NCBI GenBank assembly: GCA_014529385.2
Contig: CM043944.1
Span: forward strand, 79,266,384-79,330,383
Reading direction: 5' to 3'
DNA length: 64,000 nucleotides
Source of the DNA: Adiantum capillus-veneris
Taxonomy: Eukaryota > Streptophyta > Polypodiopsida > Polypodiales > Pteridaceae
Shown here: piece by piece, positions 1-12,019 of the stretch
How the letters are laid out: each line of letters starts with the position of its first letter
Position numbering within the stretch: position 1 is the first letter of the stretch
Made by a program: the position numbers and the translations under genes
Notes under the pieces: model-generated
The model's database searches: none
What the model was told of the DNA's origin: nothing
Seen by the model: only the letters and a program-made list of their open reading frames with translations

Positions 1-2503
1 TGTTTTAGGTGTGGGCACCAAGGACATGGCTATCATTCTTGTCCCAAGAAAAATTATCGCAATGAGACTCATAGGGCTTCCACCATCAAAGCTCCAAAAG
101 AGGATGCTCATTGCAAAGGATCATCTCTCTCCTATGCTTGGGGAAAGGTAAGGGAGCATGATGCCTTCATCATGTTTGACCCTGGCTGTTGGCTACCAAG
201 TTGGGCATTCAAGCTTCCAAGACGAGAGATATTGTAACGGCTGACACAGCTTTCAAGGGACAGCAAGCCTCCATTGCTCCCTTGATTGGGAAGATGAGGC
301 TTCATGTTCAAAGCTATGTCAACAAAGAAGACTTTTTCATCTCTCCTTTCCAACATGAGGATGCTATCCTAGGGGCGCCATGGTTTGATCGCATGGCTGC
401 CAACATGAAGTCCCTTGAAAGGAGAATTTACTTCACCTACAGGGAAAAGAGTACGTACCTAGATGCTAATGATTTGGGGAACACCATATCCCTAGTAAAT
501 ATGCTTGCTTTTGATAAGTCAATGAAAAGCTCTATTTTTGCGTATATGATTTTTGTTAAAGAACCTGTAAATGATTCTAATGTTTTCACAAGTAGCAAAA
601 AGGGAATCAAGAGGAATAGAGTTGTCTAATTTTCTAAATGGATTCCAAGATGTTTTCATAGATGAAATCCCTAGGGAGCTACCTCCAAAACGAGGGGATG
701 ATGACCATGCAATAGAGCTTCTACTAGAAAGCTCACTGCCTGATAAACCTCCTTATTGAGTTTCACAAGCTCAACAAGAGGAGATCATGAGGCAAGTGCA
801 TGAATTGGTGGAAAAAGGGATGTTGAAGACTAGCTCCTCTCCATTCTATTCATCAGTACTTTTAGTGCAAAACAAAGATGACACATATCACATGTGTATC
901 GAGTATAGAGCACTAAATAGGATCACTATAAAAAAATAAGATTTCCCGTGCCACAGGTAGAAGATCTATTTGATAAGTTATAAGTTTTGGCCAGACAAAT
1001 ACTCCAACAACATTCAAACTCACGATGGACAAAAATCTTCAGGCCACTCAAATTCTCTTGAGGAGTACAAGTGACACCTCCAAGCCATGTTTCAAGTTGT
1101 GAGAGAGAGTAAGCTTTTCGTAAATCAAAAGAAAAGTGAATTTTTCCTACAGGAGATTCAATATTTAGGTCACATTATCTCTCAAGATGGTATCCGTATG
1201 GATCCATCAAAGTTGGAGGTAATAAAAGCATGGCCTAATTTAAGAAATCTACATGAGCTAAGAAGCTTTATTGGTATGTGCGCATACTATGGACGCTTCA
1301 TAGCAAAATTTCTCAAATAGCAGGACCATTGTATGACTTAACAAAGAAGAATGTTAAATACTCATGGACTGCTAAAAAACAAAATGCTTTTGACAAGCTC
1401 AAAGAGAAGCTTATCTCTCAACCAGTCCTCATGCTTTCGGATCTCTCAAAGCCATTTGAGGTCCAATGTGATGCTTGTGGTCATTTCCTTGGAGCAGTTT
1501 TGCTTCAAGAAGGGCATGCCATAGCTTATGAGAGCCGAAGGCTCAATGCCGATGAACGGGTCTTGGGCATATACAAAAAGAGCTTTTAGCTATTCTACAT
1601 GCCCTAGACACATGGAAGCACTATCTCTTGGGGGCTCCATTCAACCTACGAATGGATCACAAAGCCTCAAGAATTTCATGACGAAAACCAAGCTTTTTTA
1701 CAAATAAATGAGGTGGGAAAATTTCTTTTGCAATTTAAATTACATATTGCTCACATTGCTGGCAAGCACAATCAAGTGGTCGATGCACTTTTACAATGGC
1801 CAAGGGTAAATATGGTGTCTATAGCAACTCACAATGATCTATCTTTTATGATAGATAAGTATGCTATTGACTGAGACTTTAAGTAGGTAATTACAACCTT
1901 GCATTAAGGAAGAAAAAAAGTACCATTCACCTTGAAGGATGGTTATCTTCCAAACAACAATAGACTATGTGTTACTCACCCCTACAATAAGAAAGGCATG
2001 TATGAATCCCATGCTTCTCATTATGCGGGGCAAAGAAGAATTCCATAATCTACTCTTCGAGGAGTAGAAATGTATTTCTATCGGTCTATCATGAAAAGTA
2101 AACATACAAGAGTATGTTTCAAAACGCGTGGTATACCAAAAATTGAAATTTGATCGAGGGAAGCAACTTGGATTATTTTAGTCAATAGGCTTAGCAAGAA
2201 AACACACTCTATGCCTGTCAAAAAGACTATTAAGGCACATCAAACGGCAACCCTCTTTAGATCTCAAATTTTCAAGTATCATGGCTTGCCAACATCCATT
2301 GTGTCGGACAAAGATCCTAGAATGACAATTAATTTCTAGAAGGGTCTCTTTGAGAATCTAGAAAGTAGATTAAATTTCTCTTTTGGCCTATCATCCACAA
2401 ACGGATGACCAAAGTGAAATAACTAATCTAACGATTCTTGAATCTATTAAAAGCTTATGTCATGGAAGTAGATCAATGTTCTCAATGAGAGAAGTACCTA
2501 CCT
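1..2503 (+). pseudogene. Element A gag-pol relic (zinc knuckle, PR, RT, RNase H, IN)
   Basis: A perfect CCHC knuckle, CFRCGHQGHGYHSC, starts at base 1. Next is a protease-like stretch (FIMFDPGC near 165-188, then a frameshift into 189-629). RT relics include YHMCIEYRALNRIT (about 890-925), TNTPTTFK near 990 and KSEFFLQEIQYLGHIIS (about 1130-1185). RNase H-like sequence with EVQCDACGHFLGAVLLQEG is at 1460-1520. The RT segment from about 975 to 1060 lacks the palm core, including the catalytic DD motif, so this copy cannot work. Integrase remnants with several stops run from about 1900 to 2503. Confidence 0.75.
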
Positions 2504-2626
2504 TGAAAGGGCGGTGATAATGTGTGTGCTAGTCTCCACCAAATTGTGCTATCTTATAGCCTCTCCCTAGCGTACACACTGTCCGGCCGTGCCGATGGCC
2601 TTTCCCATAGGACCCATGTCCTTACA
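2504..2626 (-). repeat. Element B 3' LTR (123 bp)
   Basis: It matches 8132-8254 over its full 123-bp length. On the - strand it starts TGTAAGGACATGGGTCC and ends with TTTCA, the TG...CA ends expected of an LTR. It is preceded on the - strand by a polypurine tract (2627-2644: CCAA, 11 G, TAA). The left flank is TSD copy TACCT. Confidence 0.88.
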
Positions 2627-2639
2627 TTACCCCCCCCCC

Positions 2640-2851
2640 CTTGGAGAATCGTTTTCGTCCTTGAAAATGAACGTAGGAAAATGTTTCTTAAGTGCGGAGA
2701 CATTATCCCATGTAGAACCTTCTTCAGGTCTATCTAGCCATTTTACCAACACCTGTCGTTTGACATGATGTCTGGTACAAAGCTCATGAGAATCAAAAAT
2801 CTTTTCGAGCTCATGAGAGATGCTTGGCGGTTTGATAAGGTCAACTAACAC
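2640..2851 (-). pseudogene. Element B chromodomain
   Basis: The C-terminal end of pol reads VKRQVLVKWLDRPEEGSTWD followed by NVSALKKHFPTF, the chromodomain that defines chromoviruses. It runs directly into the G-rich polypurine tract. This assigns element B to the chromovirus lineage of Ty3/gypsy elements. Confidence 0.75.
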
Positions 2852-3275
2852 ACCTATGTCAATGACATTATCATTCTATCCTAGCTGTTTTCGTAAACAG
2901 CTAACATGAAAAACAGGATGAACTCGTGAGTGCTCTAGAAGAGCTAACTTATAGGCCACTTGACCTATACGTGTGAGAATGGTAAACGGTCCACAACAGT
3001 GTGGTGAAAGTTTAGCAACTTTTTTCGTCTTTAGACTTTCTGAATGCTCCGAAACTTTGAGGAAAACCTTGTCTCCTTCTTCGAAAGTAGCAAGACGATG
3101 ATGTTCATTTGCGTACTTCTTATATCGATCTTGAGCTTGCTTAACATTCTGTCGAGCAACTCAAAGCATGTCAAAATCGTCTTTGAGAAAATCCTTCACT
3201 TGTTGTATCTTCTCCTTAGCCAACCCCACCGAAACGGGTGATCTAGGTTGAAATCCATATAAAACCATAAATGGG

Positions 3276-4174
3276 CTAAACTCTGTAGTCATGCTTTGAA
3301 CTATTATAAGCAAATTCCAATATAGGTAAGTAGTCTTCCCAATTGGTTTGCTTCTTGCTAACGTATGCTCGTAACAGATCCTCTAGCACTTGATTAACTC
3401 TTTCGGTTTGACCATCTGTTTCTGGATGATCAGTCGTACTTAGATTAAGTTTAGTTTCCAACTTTTGAACCAGCTCTCCAAAAGTGATTATCGAACTTTC
3501 GATCTCTGCCACTAATGATACTAGCTGGAAGACCGTAGAGTTCATATATATGCTCTACAGATAGCCGTGCTAATTCCGGTGTCTTAACCGTAGTCTTAGT
3601 GGGAATGAATTGACCCATGTTTGTGAGACGGTCTACAATTACCCATATGGTATCATGGCCACGATTTGTAGTAGGTAGTCCTACTACAAAATCCATAAAG
3701 ATACTCTCCCACTTACCTTGTGGAATCTCTAAAGGATGTAAAAGGCCACCTACCTTGAGACGCTCTACCTTATTAACTTGGCATTGTTGGCAGTTTAGTA
3801 CGTACTCTTGAACATCATGATGTAAGCCCGGCCAATAAAATTGCCGTCAAACTAAGCATACATCTTACAAATACCTGGATGACTAGCACTTGGACTATCA
3901 TGACACTCAAATAAGATTTGGCGCCTGGTGTTTGAGTGCTTTGGCACGCATACTCTACCCTTGTGGTGTAAGTAGTCATCATCAATGGAAAAATTCTTCC
4001 ATCGCTTAAGCTCTTCTTGAGTAGGAGTGGAGCTCTGTGTGTTGGGGTTTTTATCTGCACGTGCAGAGACATGTGATTTTGAGGATCCCTTTTTAAAACT
4101 GCACTCCACACTTTAGCATATGATTGATCTTGTGCACACTTGCCACATAATGACTCCAAAAATCCACTCTTCAT
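3276..4174 (-). pseudogene. Element B integrase
   Basis: It holds an HHCC-type zinc-binding remnant (ECHDSPSASHPGICKMY), the core start MDFVVGLPTTNRGHDTIW and the segment SGRDRKFDNHFW, where SDRD is expected. The second catalytic Asp is therefore Gly. The C-terminal part has PETDGQTERVNQVLEDLLR and YLPILEFAYNSSKH. Several frameshifts are present, so it is inactive. Confidence 0.78.
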
Positions 4175-4237
4175 TTCCGTGAAAGCAAGTCAATTAATCT
4201 GAGGCATCCGACTTAGTACATCCGCTACTACATTATA

Positions 4238-5381
4238 TCACCCCTTGCGATATCGTAGATTACAATCATAATCTTGAAGGATTTCTGCCCATCTGGCTTT
4301 ATGGCCCTTCAAGTCTGTTTGAGTAGTAAACCATTTGATACTCTCATGGTCAAAAACTACTTCAAAATCGGCACTATATAAATAGTGTCGCCACTTTCGT
4401 AAAGCATGAATTATGGCATAGAGCTCTCTCTCATAGACAAAATAATTATGTTGAGCTCTATCTAACTTTTTACTTTCAAAGGCTATAGGTCTTCCCTCCT
4501 GGAGAAGTACTGCACCAATTGCTTTATCACTAGCATCAGTTTCTACTACAAACGGCTTAAGTGGGTCAACGATTGCTAGGATGGGAGGAGTGGCTATAGC
4601 TACCTTGAGCTGTTCAAAACTGCGTTTTGGGCTTCTTCCCAAGAAAAGGTCTTACCTTTTGCTTTAAGTTGATCTGTCATAGGAACAATGATTTGGCATA
4701 ATCACGGATATATTGTCGATAAAATCCAGCCATGCCTAAAAATATTTGAAGCTCCTCAACCGTGTTGGGATGTGGCCATCGAAGAATGGCAGCGACCTTG
4801 TCAGTGTCCATATTGATGCCAGAATAAGAGATCACATGACCGAGGTAATGTATCTCTGTTTTAAAGAAATTGCACTTGCTTTGCTTAGCATACAACGTGA
4901 GCTCGTAGTTGTTCACACACTAATCGTAAGTGTTCTATGTGTTCATCTTCAGTCTTACTATAAATGAGAATGTCATCAAGGAAAACCACAATAAATTTTC
5001 CAAGATAGGGACATAAGACACTATCCATCAGTGTCATAAATGTAGTTGGAGCATTGGTTAGACCAAAAGGCATAACCAAAAATTCAAAATGCCCAAACTA
5101 TGTTCTAAAGGAAGTTTTGGAGATATCTTGTAAAAGGATACGCACGTGGTGGTATCTTGAACGAAGATCTATCTTTGTATAGTATCTTGCCCCATGGAGT
5201 TGATCAAACAACTCATCCACTCAAGGCAGAGGATACTTGTTTTAATTGGTGATGCCCAAGGCGAAGTGCTAGGTCTAATGAAACCACGGGCGAGGTAGTC
5301 AACCAACTGACTCTCAACCTCCTTGGCTTCTTTAGCACTCATACGATAAGGTGGTTTACTCATCGGTTTAGTGCGTGGCAA
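4238..5381 (-). pseudogene. Element B reverse transcriptase and RNase H
   Basis: The RT start SKPPYRMSAKEAKEVESQL is at 5340-5290, followed by GFIRPSTSPWASPI. The palm motif [13 protein letters not shown] leads to the catalytic [10 protein letters not shown] near 4960-4990. The thumb (YLGHVISYSGI) and RNase H (VETDASDKAIGAVLLQEGR; YERELYAIIHALRKWRHYL) follow. Frameshifts and stops separate the pieces. FLDD is an accepted variant of the usual YxDD. Confidence 0.8.
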
Positions 5382-5540
5382 GACATCTATGCCATGCTGC
5401 GCATCACGTGTAGGGGGTAAACCCGATGGTAAATCACTTGAGAATACATCACTATACTCCGTGAGTAAGTGAGTCAGCTTTTGCCGTGCAAAAGGAGAAA
5501 GTAAACTAGAGTTATGCTGGGATGGAGAATCTTGTAATTC

Positions 5541-6146
5541 CTATAATGTTTGTTTTACAACAGTTGCACGTTGCTCTATAGAATTAAAATTGAGATCACT
5601 TTGCTCGTTAGATTTGTTAACACTTTGTTTATCATTAGAATTCATTGCACTTTGCATACCATTACTAAAATTCACCGCACTTTGCTCTTGAGAATTCACA
5701 AGACTTGGAGACAAGCAATAACACAAAAAGACTTCATCTATTAAATCTGCTTTTTGTAAAATAGAAAGCTTGGTTGTACATATAAGAGGTGCAGATGGTA
5801 TATTTTTCTCACCAAGCAAAAGCACATGTTTACCATTGGCCATAAAGGATAAGGAGTTGTGTTCATAACTAGTGTGCAATGTGTTTCCTAAACCATGCAG
5901 CCACTCCCATCCTAAAACTACATCAGCACGGTCCATGTTCATAACTTGGAAGTCAAGGGTCATTGTATGATCTTGAACAATAATCTCAACCCCTTGAACT
6001 ACCGTGTTCCATACTTCTTTATCATTCCTAGACATCTGCTCCACCACATACTTGTGAGAGCAAGGAGTCTGTGTAAGCTTCAATTTCTTGACTAGCTTAT
6101 AGTTCAAGAAGTTATGAGTTGCACCATCATCCCCACTAAAATACAA
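5541..6146 (-). pseudogene. Element B aspartic protease domain
   Basis: It begins with DDGATHNFLN, a retropepsin active site in which the usual Ser/Thr after the catalytic Asp is replaced by Asp (DDGA for DSGA). It continues with the flap-type region DVVLGWEWLHGLGN. The C-terminal half is a low-complexity spacer before RT. It overlaps the end of gag by a frameshift. Confidence 0.7.
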
Positions 6147-7415
6147 ACTTGTTGTCCGTTAATAGTGCCATGCATGCAAATCAAATCATGGGGGCCAAAG
6201 GTGGGCTGACACATTGAAGCAGGCACACAACACTTGTGCTTTTCTTTCATATGAAGAACCTCTACAACACAATATTTAGGAGATGAATCTAATGTGAGGT
6301 GTTTCACCGTGTGCATGGCCTTTTCTTTGTCTTGCAAAAGAGGACAATCTTTCTTGTTATATTGGTCTGAAAGACATTTAAAACACAAATATTGTTTCTT
6401 CACACGCTCAAAATCAGTAGTGCTGAGAGACCAACGTGGAGTATCTCGTGATTGCTTAGGCTTCTTAACCTCTTGTGGGCGTGGAGAGGTAGATTGTCTC
6501 TTATTCCTCTTGGAACGTGTGGGAGATCTACCTCGCCATTGGCCCTTAGCCACATTGCTCTTAGAAAAATTATTCTTAGAGTAGGAAACATTTCCTTTCC
6601 TCTTGGTCATCATCATATCGTTGGGCATGACTGATGGCTTCTTCCAAAGTTTTTGGATGTTGGGTCTTGACATGAAGACGATAGTCTTTGTCAAGACCCC
6701 TATTAAAACCCCGTATCTTTTGGAATTCATCTAGACCTTCTAGTTTTAATATGATTTCCCGATACTTTGAAAGGTACTGTGTGAGAGAGAGGCCAGACAT
6801 GCGGCATGCATCCATGCTAACCGGAGAAAGAAGCTTGAAACGCAGCCCAAGCCGAAGGACGAGCATCTATTGGAAATGTCATCCCCACTTATAGGCCTTG
6901 CCTTTAAGAGATCGACTTGTTTCCACAGTCGTCTTTATATCCGGGGTGTGTCTCAATCTATGAATATCACTCCATTTGTGTAAGAACGTATTGACTGCAT
7001 CCTTGTTGCGCTCTTCCCCGTGAAACTCAAGAATTGTGATATTCTTAAATAATGCATTGCTACCTTCTGCATCTTTTGAAGCACTTGTCTCTTGGACTTC
7101 TTGAGTCGTGCGAGCTTGGTTCCCTTGAACCGTGTCACTTGTGGATCCTTGAGCCGTCTGTGAATTCATAAATTTCACAAGTAACTCCGTAAGATTGGTA
7201 ACATTTGCATTGAGTGCAGATAGGTTGTGTTCAAGTACGCTTTGGCGATTTTCCAAAGTCTTGAAAGTAGCCACATCTACAAGGCCATCATCTCCTAGAT
7301 CATTGTCGTCATGCATATTAGCGTCAGCAGTACCTGTGGTGCCCTGATTTTGATCTACGTGCTCAAAATCAAAAGTGTGTGTATGTGGGATATCCTCACT
7401 GGCCATGGTAAACAC
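6104..7415 (-). pseudogene. Element B gag with zinc-knuckle relic
   Basis: The reading starts at 7415 (MFTMASEDIPHTH). It contains the capsid-type segment NITILEFHGEERNKDAVNTF, shifts frame near 6870, and continues through QYLSKYREIILKLEGLDEFQ (about 6740) and FNRGLDKDYRLHV. A basic, Ser/Arg-rich stretch follows, then a degenerate zinc knuckle, CFKCLSDQYNKKDC (about 6330-6375), with Tyr in the His position. The leader between 7415 and the PBS (about 700 bp) has no convincing coding sequence. Confidence 0.75.
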
Positions 7416-8131
7416 ACACTAATATAAAGAGAGAGAAAAAACGTCAACTTGTATCTTGTGAAATTGAAGTGTTTGTGTTTTGTATGCTCCGCGATGTGCG
7501 TTGCGTGCGAACCTTGCCTTGTGGGAATTGTAGCGCTTCACGTGTCGTTCTTGTCGTAAGAACACCTTTGTTGATTCTTCACCAAAACTCGTCGTTTTTT
7601 TGAAGGCTTTTGTTCACTTTGAAGCTACCTCCTTGAGGAAAAAAGAATTTTTCCAAGAAGTGAAAAGGAAGGGTGAAACTACTTCCTTGAAGTTTGAAGC
7701 TTTTCCCTTTCCTTCTAGTTTTCCTTTCAACACAAGTATGCTATGTTACACAACAAGGGTCAAATAACTTGATAGTAAAGTGTTGGCCTCTTACCCTCAT
7801 GGGGTGGGTTCAATCCTCCTTCATGCAAGGGTTAAGCGGGCCTTCCTATGCGCGCAGCCAACGGCGCCAAAACAGAAACCTTCGGAGCCTCGGTGCCGTA
7901 GAGTTGCCGACCCAGTTTGCCTTGGTCACCCACCTTAAGTAGCCCGTTGTGGAGGGTGTAGGTGGGCCGGTTGTCGTTGTCTGTCTTCGAGGCGTGCACA
8001 GAAAAACGTGTATGTCTTCTTTTTGCTGCACAACGATGACGTCGCTGTCTACGAAACGTGGGAGAGAAGCAGCGCGTCGCATACACATGCAACCCGCTTT
8101 TCCCCTTCTCCAAAAATAGCTCGGATACCAG

Positions 8132-8290
8132 TGAAAGGGCGGTGGTAATGTGTGTGCTAGTCTCCACCCAACCGTGCTATCTTATAGCCTCCCCCTAGCG
8201 TACACAATGTCCAACCGTGCCGGTGTCCTTGCCCATAGGACCCATGTCCTTACATTTACCCCCCCCTTGGATAGGACCCATGTCCTTACA
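8132..8290 (-). repeat. Element B 5' LTR with a 36-bp terminal duplication
   Basis: Bases 8132-8254 are the 123-bp LTR. Beyond it are 16 bp of PPT-like sequence (8255-8270) and another copy of the first 20 LTR bases (8271-8290), and only then the TACCT target duplication. The primer-binding site TGGTATCCGAGC, one mismatch from the Met-tRNA type TGGTATCAGAGC, lies at 8119-8130 on the - strand, one base inside the LTR. Confidence 0.85.
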
Positions 8291-8295
8291 TACCT

Positions 8296-8850
8296 CTTAT
8301 AGAATATGCATACAATGACATTATACTTCTATGGGAAAACCACCTTTTGAGGTTAAATAGGGAATCCAAAAGTCACTTACTACTTAAAGTATATGGAAAG
8401 ATCTTTGTTGTTGATGAATATAGCCGAGACTCACAAGAATCTCACAGCAAAGGCAAAAAGGGTTGCTGCTAATAAGCACAGAAGAGCCTTAGCCTTTAAG
8501 AAAAAAAATTGGGTCTTGCTAAAGTTTCTCAAGGTTTATCTAAGGCATACTACCGGCAAGAATCCTACGAGCCACCAAGAGTATTATGCTAAACTAACAA
8601 AAAGATACTATGGTCCTTTCTTTTAAAATTCTTAAGCCAATCAATGATATGGCTTATTAGTTAAAGTTGCCCAACCATTGGCTCATTCACAATGCCAACC
8701 ATGTGAGCCTACTCAAGCTTTACAAAGGAGAGCCATCAAAAGAACCAATAATGGAGTACCCGCCAGAAATCGAAGATCAAGAATAGGTCTTGCAGCCCGA
8801 ATCGATTCTTCTACACAAAGACAAGGTACTAAGAAACAGTAACGTAATCT
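8296..8850 (+). pseudogene. Element A integrase C-terminus and linker relic
   Basis: The segment resumes the integrase of element A after the TACCT duplication. An open stretch at 8393-8626 ends TKRYYGPFF, matching the [10 protein letters not shown] end of the integrases of elements C and D. It is followed by LKLPNHWLIHNANHVSLLK and PPEIEDQE (8650-8785), the usual link to a chromodomain. Stops interrupt it. Confidence 0.65.
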
Positions 8851-10477
8851 AATGATATCTTGTTAAGTTATTGTGTGTTTTGATTAATGGAGTCATATTT
8901 GTAATTTGTAAATGGTGGTTCGTCGCTCTCAAGAAAGGTTTGCATAATCCATACCCCGAGCATCTTAGCAATGCTAGGTGGAGTTCAAGAGAGAGGAGTG
9001 TGGGATCTATCATGACATCTGGATAGACAAGCTCCATGGTAAGGAAACATGGAGAGACTTTCCATGGTTCTTGGACAATGTGGATGGCAAGTTTTCCAAA
9101 AACAAAGCCAAAGCATACAATGGTAAGTCGTCTTTTCCTTATGCAACTAATGTGGTATTTGGTATTGTACAATGCCCTCCCTATTGTTTTGACTTGTAGC
9201 ATTACACAAGAAGGTTTGGAGGAAGGGAAAAAGCGAAAGTGAATAATCAATCAACCTCGGAGGGTGCACTATGTAATCATGTTAATGTACCACGTGAGTT
9301 CAACAGGAGGGGTTTTAAAATGCAAAAATTTAAAAGAGATACATTAAAATAAGGGGTTTTTTTTATTCCATTTTGGGAAAATTTCCTAAAATAAAGGGTC
9401 ATTTTTTCATCCAAACATGTTAAAAAAGGGGTTTTGTAATTACCCCACAAACGCACGTTATATAGGGGGTACTGAATAGTGAACCCCCCGAGCAATCAAC
9501 CTCCGGATGCCATTTCTCATAACATGTCCAAGGGACGTCCAAACCCAAAAACTACCGTTGGTGGACCTATATGTGGTAATAAGAGAGGACGAATAGACAT
9601 TGAAGAATTTGACAAGTTTTCAGAAGAGGGGCATATTAAAAGGAGTAATGAATAGCAAGGCAGTGGTTCAGATTTTGAGCAAAGTGACTCTGAGCGACAC
9701 TTAAAATCACAAAAATCGAGTCCATCTCGTGGTTCAAGATCTAGGGGTTCAATGCGTACCATATTCATCGCTACTAGGCAAAGTGAGAGTGGTCACCCAC
9801 TTTCATCGAGGCCTTTTGAACCACTTCCTTCCTTTCCACCAGGTAAAAAATACAACTATAAGTCAATGCATGATATTTAAATGAAATTGGTTCCCAACAA
9901 TTGATCACATTTTGTATGTGAGGTAGTTACAGCTCACTCAGATGTAAAATTGGCAAAAATTGTGAGTGTTGGAGTCTTTCCCATACATCTTGCAATACCT
10001 GCTAATATAGACCATCTAGGGAAGGTGCTTATGGATCCAAAATTCAACCTTGAGTTATTTTATCATGCTTTAGTATCTAATTTCTATTTAAATCCTTTGG
10101 ATAGTCATTCAATCTTCTTATGCATGGTCAAGGCATGGTCTTATGCATTGCAAGAGCCTTTGAGAGATATGTCGTTTGGTGGGGTCTCTCTCTCACACCG
10201 GAAAAATGGATCTTGATTAGTGGCTTGGAGGTGTGCGACTTGTGTGGGTGGACCTACCACACATTGCAAACATAGTGTTAGCATTGGTGGCATCCCTCGA
10301 TGGATTGTATTCTCTATCAAGGTCATCGCCAGTATGTTCACCCCATCTGCAAAGTTCTTATTTTTGGATGGTGCAGTTGTGGTGGCATGTCGAGCAGACC
10401 ACTTGGCACTTGTCACCGAGGAGGCTCACGTATGTGATTTTTCCATCTTTGTACAATCTTCCTTTGGATTATTTCCA
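8851..10477. other. Unassigned sequence between element A and the LINE fragment
   Basis: No domain is recognised. A short run rich in GGGG/CCCC blocks (9290-9490) looks like an old short repeat but has no clear terminal repeats or target duplication. The open stretches at 9534-9850 (starting MSKGRPNPKT) and 9950-10216 are in different frames, carry stops between them and match no family I know. They may be remnants of another transposon. Confidence 0.3.
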
Positions 10478-11112
10478 TGCAAGAGCAAAATACTAAGTTC
10501 GGGGTGGATGCTTATCAAGAAATGGTTTGGAAGATGGGATGCATATCACTTGGTCAAGGATGCATCGATCGACTCCCAAGTTAATGAGGCCTTCTTACAA
10601 CGCCAATGTATCACGGCTTGGGACAAATATGAAAGTTCTCGCTTCAGCCATTACACCACACACGTTGCCCCAAACTACAAATCTCTCTTCTTCTTTGAAT
10701 GAGGTAACCAAACCCATCCCTACATCCTTGAGCCCGTCCCGTTGAGTGTGATCCGCACCATTGCCTCCATTCGTCTTAGCTCCCATTCTCTAAGCTGTGA
10801 GGCAGGACATTGGGGCACTAGCAAGGAGTCTCATCGACTTTGCACCTTATGCCCTCGTCAAGTGCGAGAGAGTACCACACACTACTCGAGTGCTCAACTA
10901 TTGACCACATTAGGCCCTCTTTTCCCCATATGCCATGAGCTCTCCCTACATACCTTCCTCTCCCAACTACGATGTGGACTCTTTGTTCGGACGCTTATTT
11001 CAGCCTTTTTGAGCATCGAGAGTCACTTATGACCTCCACTCACACCATGTGACATGTTCATTTGGTCCCATAGGTCATATTTGACCTCCAAGGACGATAA
11101 TAGAATTATCTA

Positions 11113-11130
<18 letters not shown>
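10478..11130 (+). mobile_element. 5'-truncated LINE 3' end, + strand copy
   Basis: It is the inverted, diverged copy of the 3' end of the - strand LINE. The shared start is CATGCAAGAGCAAAATACTA at 10474-10493. It encodes VKDASIDSQVNEAFLQ, then RTIASIRLSSHSLSCE, then HRLCTLCPRQVRES, the C-terminal Cys-rich motif of ORF2. The Arg codon CGA here is a TGA stop in the - strand copy. It ends in ATTATCTATCTATC and then (CT)n, probably the LINE tail. The 5' truncation is typical of LINE insertion. Confidence 0.7.
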
Positions 11131-11147
<17 letters not shown>

Positions 11148-11524
11148 CTCTCACATTTTATTTTATACCCATTAGATCCACCAAGATTGTATCAGCTTGG
11201 TCTCATAGGTCATTTTGGCCTTTTGAAGACACTTAATATAGCATTTCATTCCATTTCATTTCATTTCTCTCTAGGATTGGAGGAACGTGAGGGTATTGGA
11301 AGTCAAACACTAATTGCCTCGTCATTGCCAAATCAACGAGGCATGAAACATTGCAGCTTTACAATAACACCCTTTTAGATCTAACTTTTGAGGTTTATTC
11401 AAATGTAACCTTTCATATGAATTAACATGCCTACAATTCCGTCTTCTCTCATGTCTTAACGTCGTTCTCTCTCTTTCTATGCACTCATTGTGTGTGCGGG
11501 GTGGAGAGAGGGGTGGTAGGGGAC

Positions 11525-11526
<2 letters not shown>
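11131..11526. other. Unassigned AT/CT-rich spacer
   Basis: Simple CT runs and unremarkable sequence lie between the + strand LINE fragment and the foldback region. No gene, terminal repeat or conserved motif is visible. Confidence 0.3.
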
Positions 11527-11944
<418 letters not shown>

Positions 11945-12019
11945 TTCTATTATCACCCTGGGAGGTCAAATATGACCTATGGCACCAAATGAACATGTCA
12001 CATGGTGTTAGTGGAGGCC

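Larger units (their letters stand above)
2504..8290 (-). mobile_element. Element B: Ty3/gypsy chromovirus with very short LTRs, TSD TACCT
   Basis: It is flanked by 5-bp duplications TACCT (2499-2503 and 8291-8295). On the - strand the order is 5' LTR (right), primer-binding site, gag, protease, RT, RNase H, integrase, chromodomain, PPT and 3' LTR (left). Both LTRs have a 123-bp core starting TGTAAGGACAT and ending CGCCCTTTCA. The 5' side has an extra 36 bp. Reading frames are broken, but all domains can be identified. It sits inside the integrase of element A. Confidence 0.88.
1..8850 (+). mobile_element. Element A: decayed Ty3/gypsy retrotransposon, split by element B
   Basis: The window opens inside the gag zinc knuckle. 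Protease, RT, RNase H and integrase relics follow in order to 2503. The integrase frame resumes at 8296 and runs into a linker/chromo-like tail to about 8850. Removing 2504-8290 and one TACCT copy rejoins EKYL to the expected downstream integrase segment, so the two parts are one element. No LTR is recognisable, and the 3' limit near 8850 is approximate. It is the oldest element in this part of the window. Confidence 0.75.

Noticed and set aside
7832-8167. Possible gene in the element B leader
   Set aside because: It lies between the LTR and gag, overlaps the LTR and resembles no protein. It is more likely untranslated leader.
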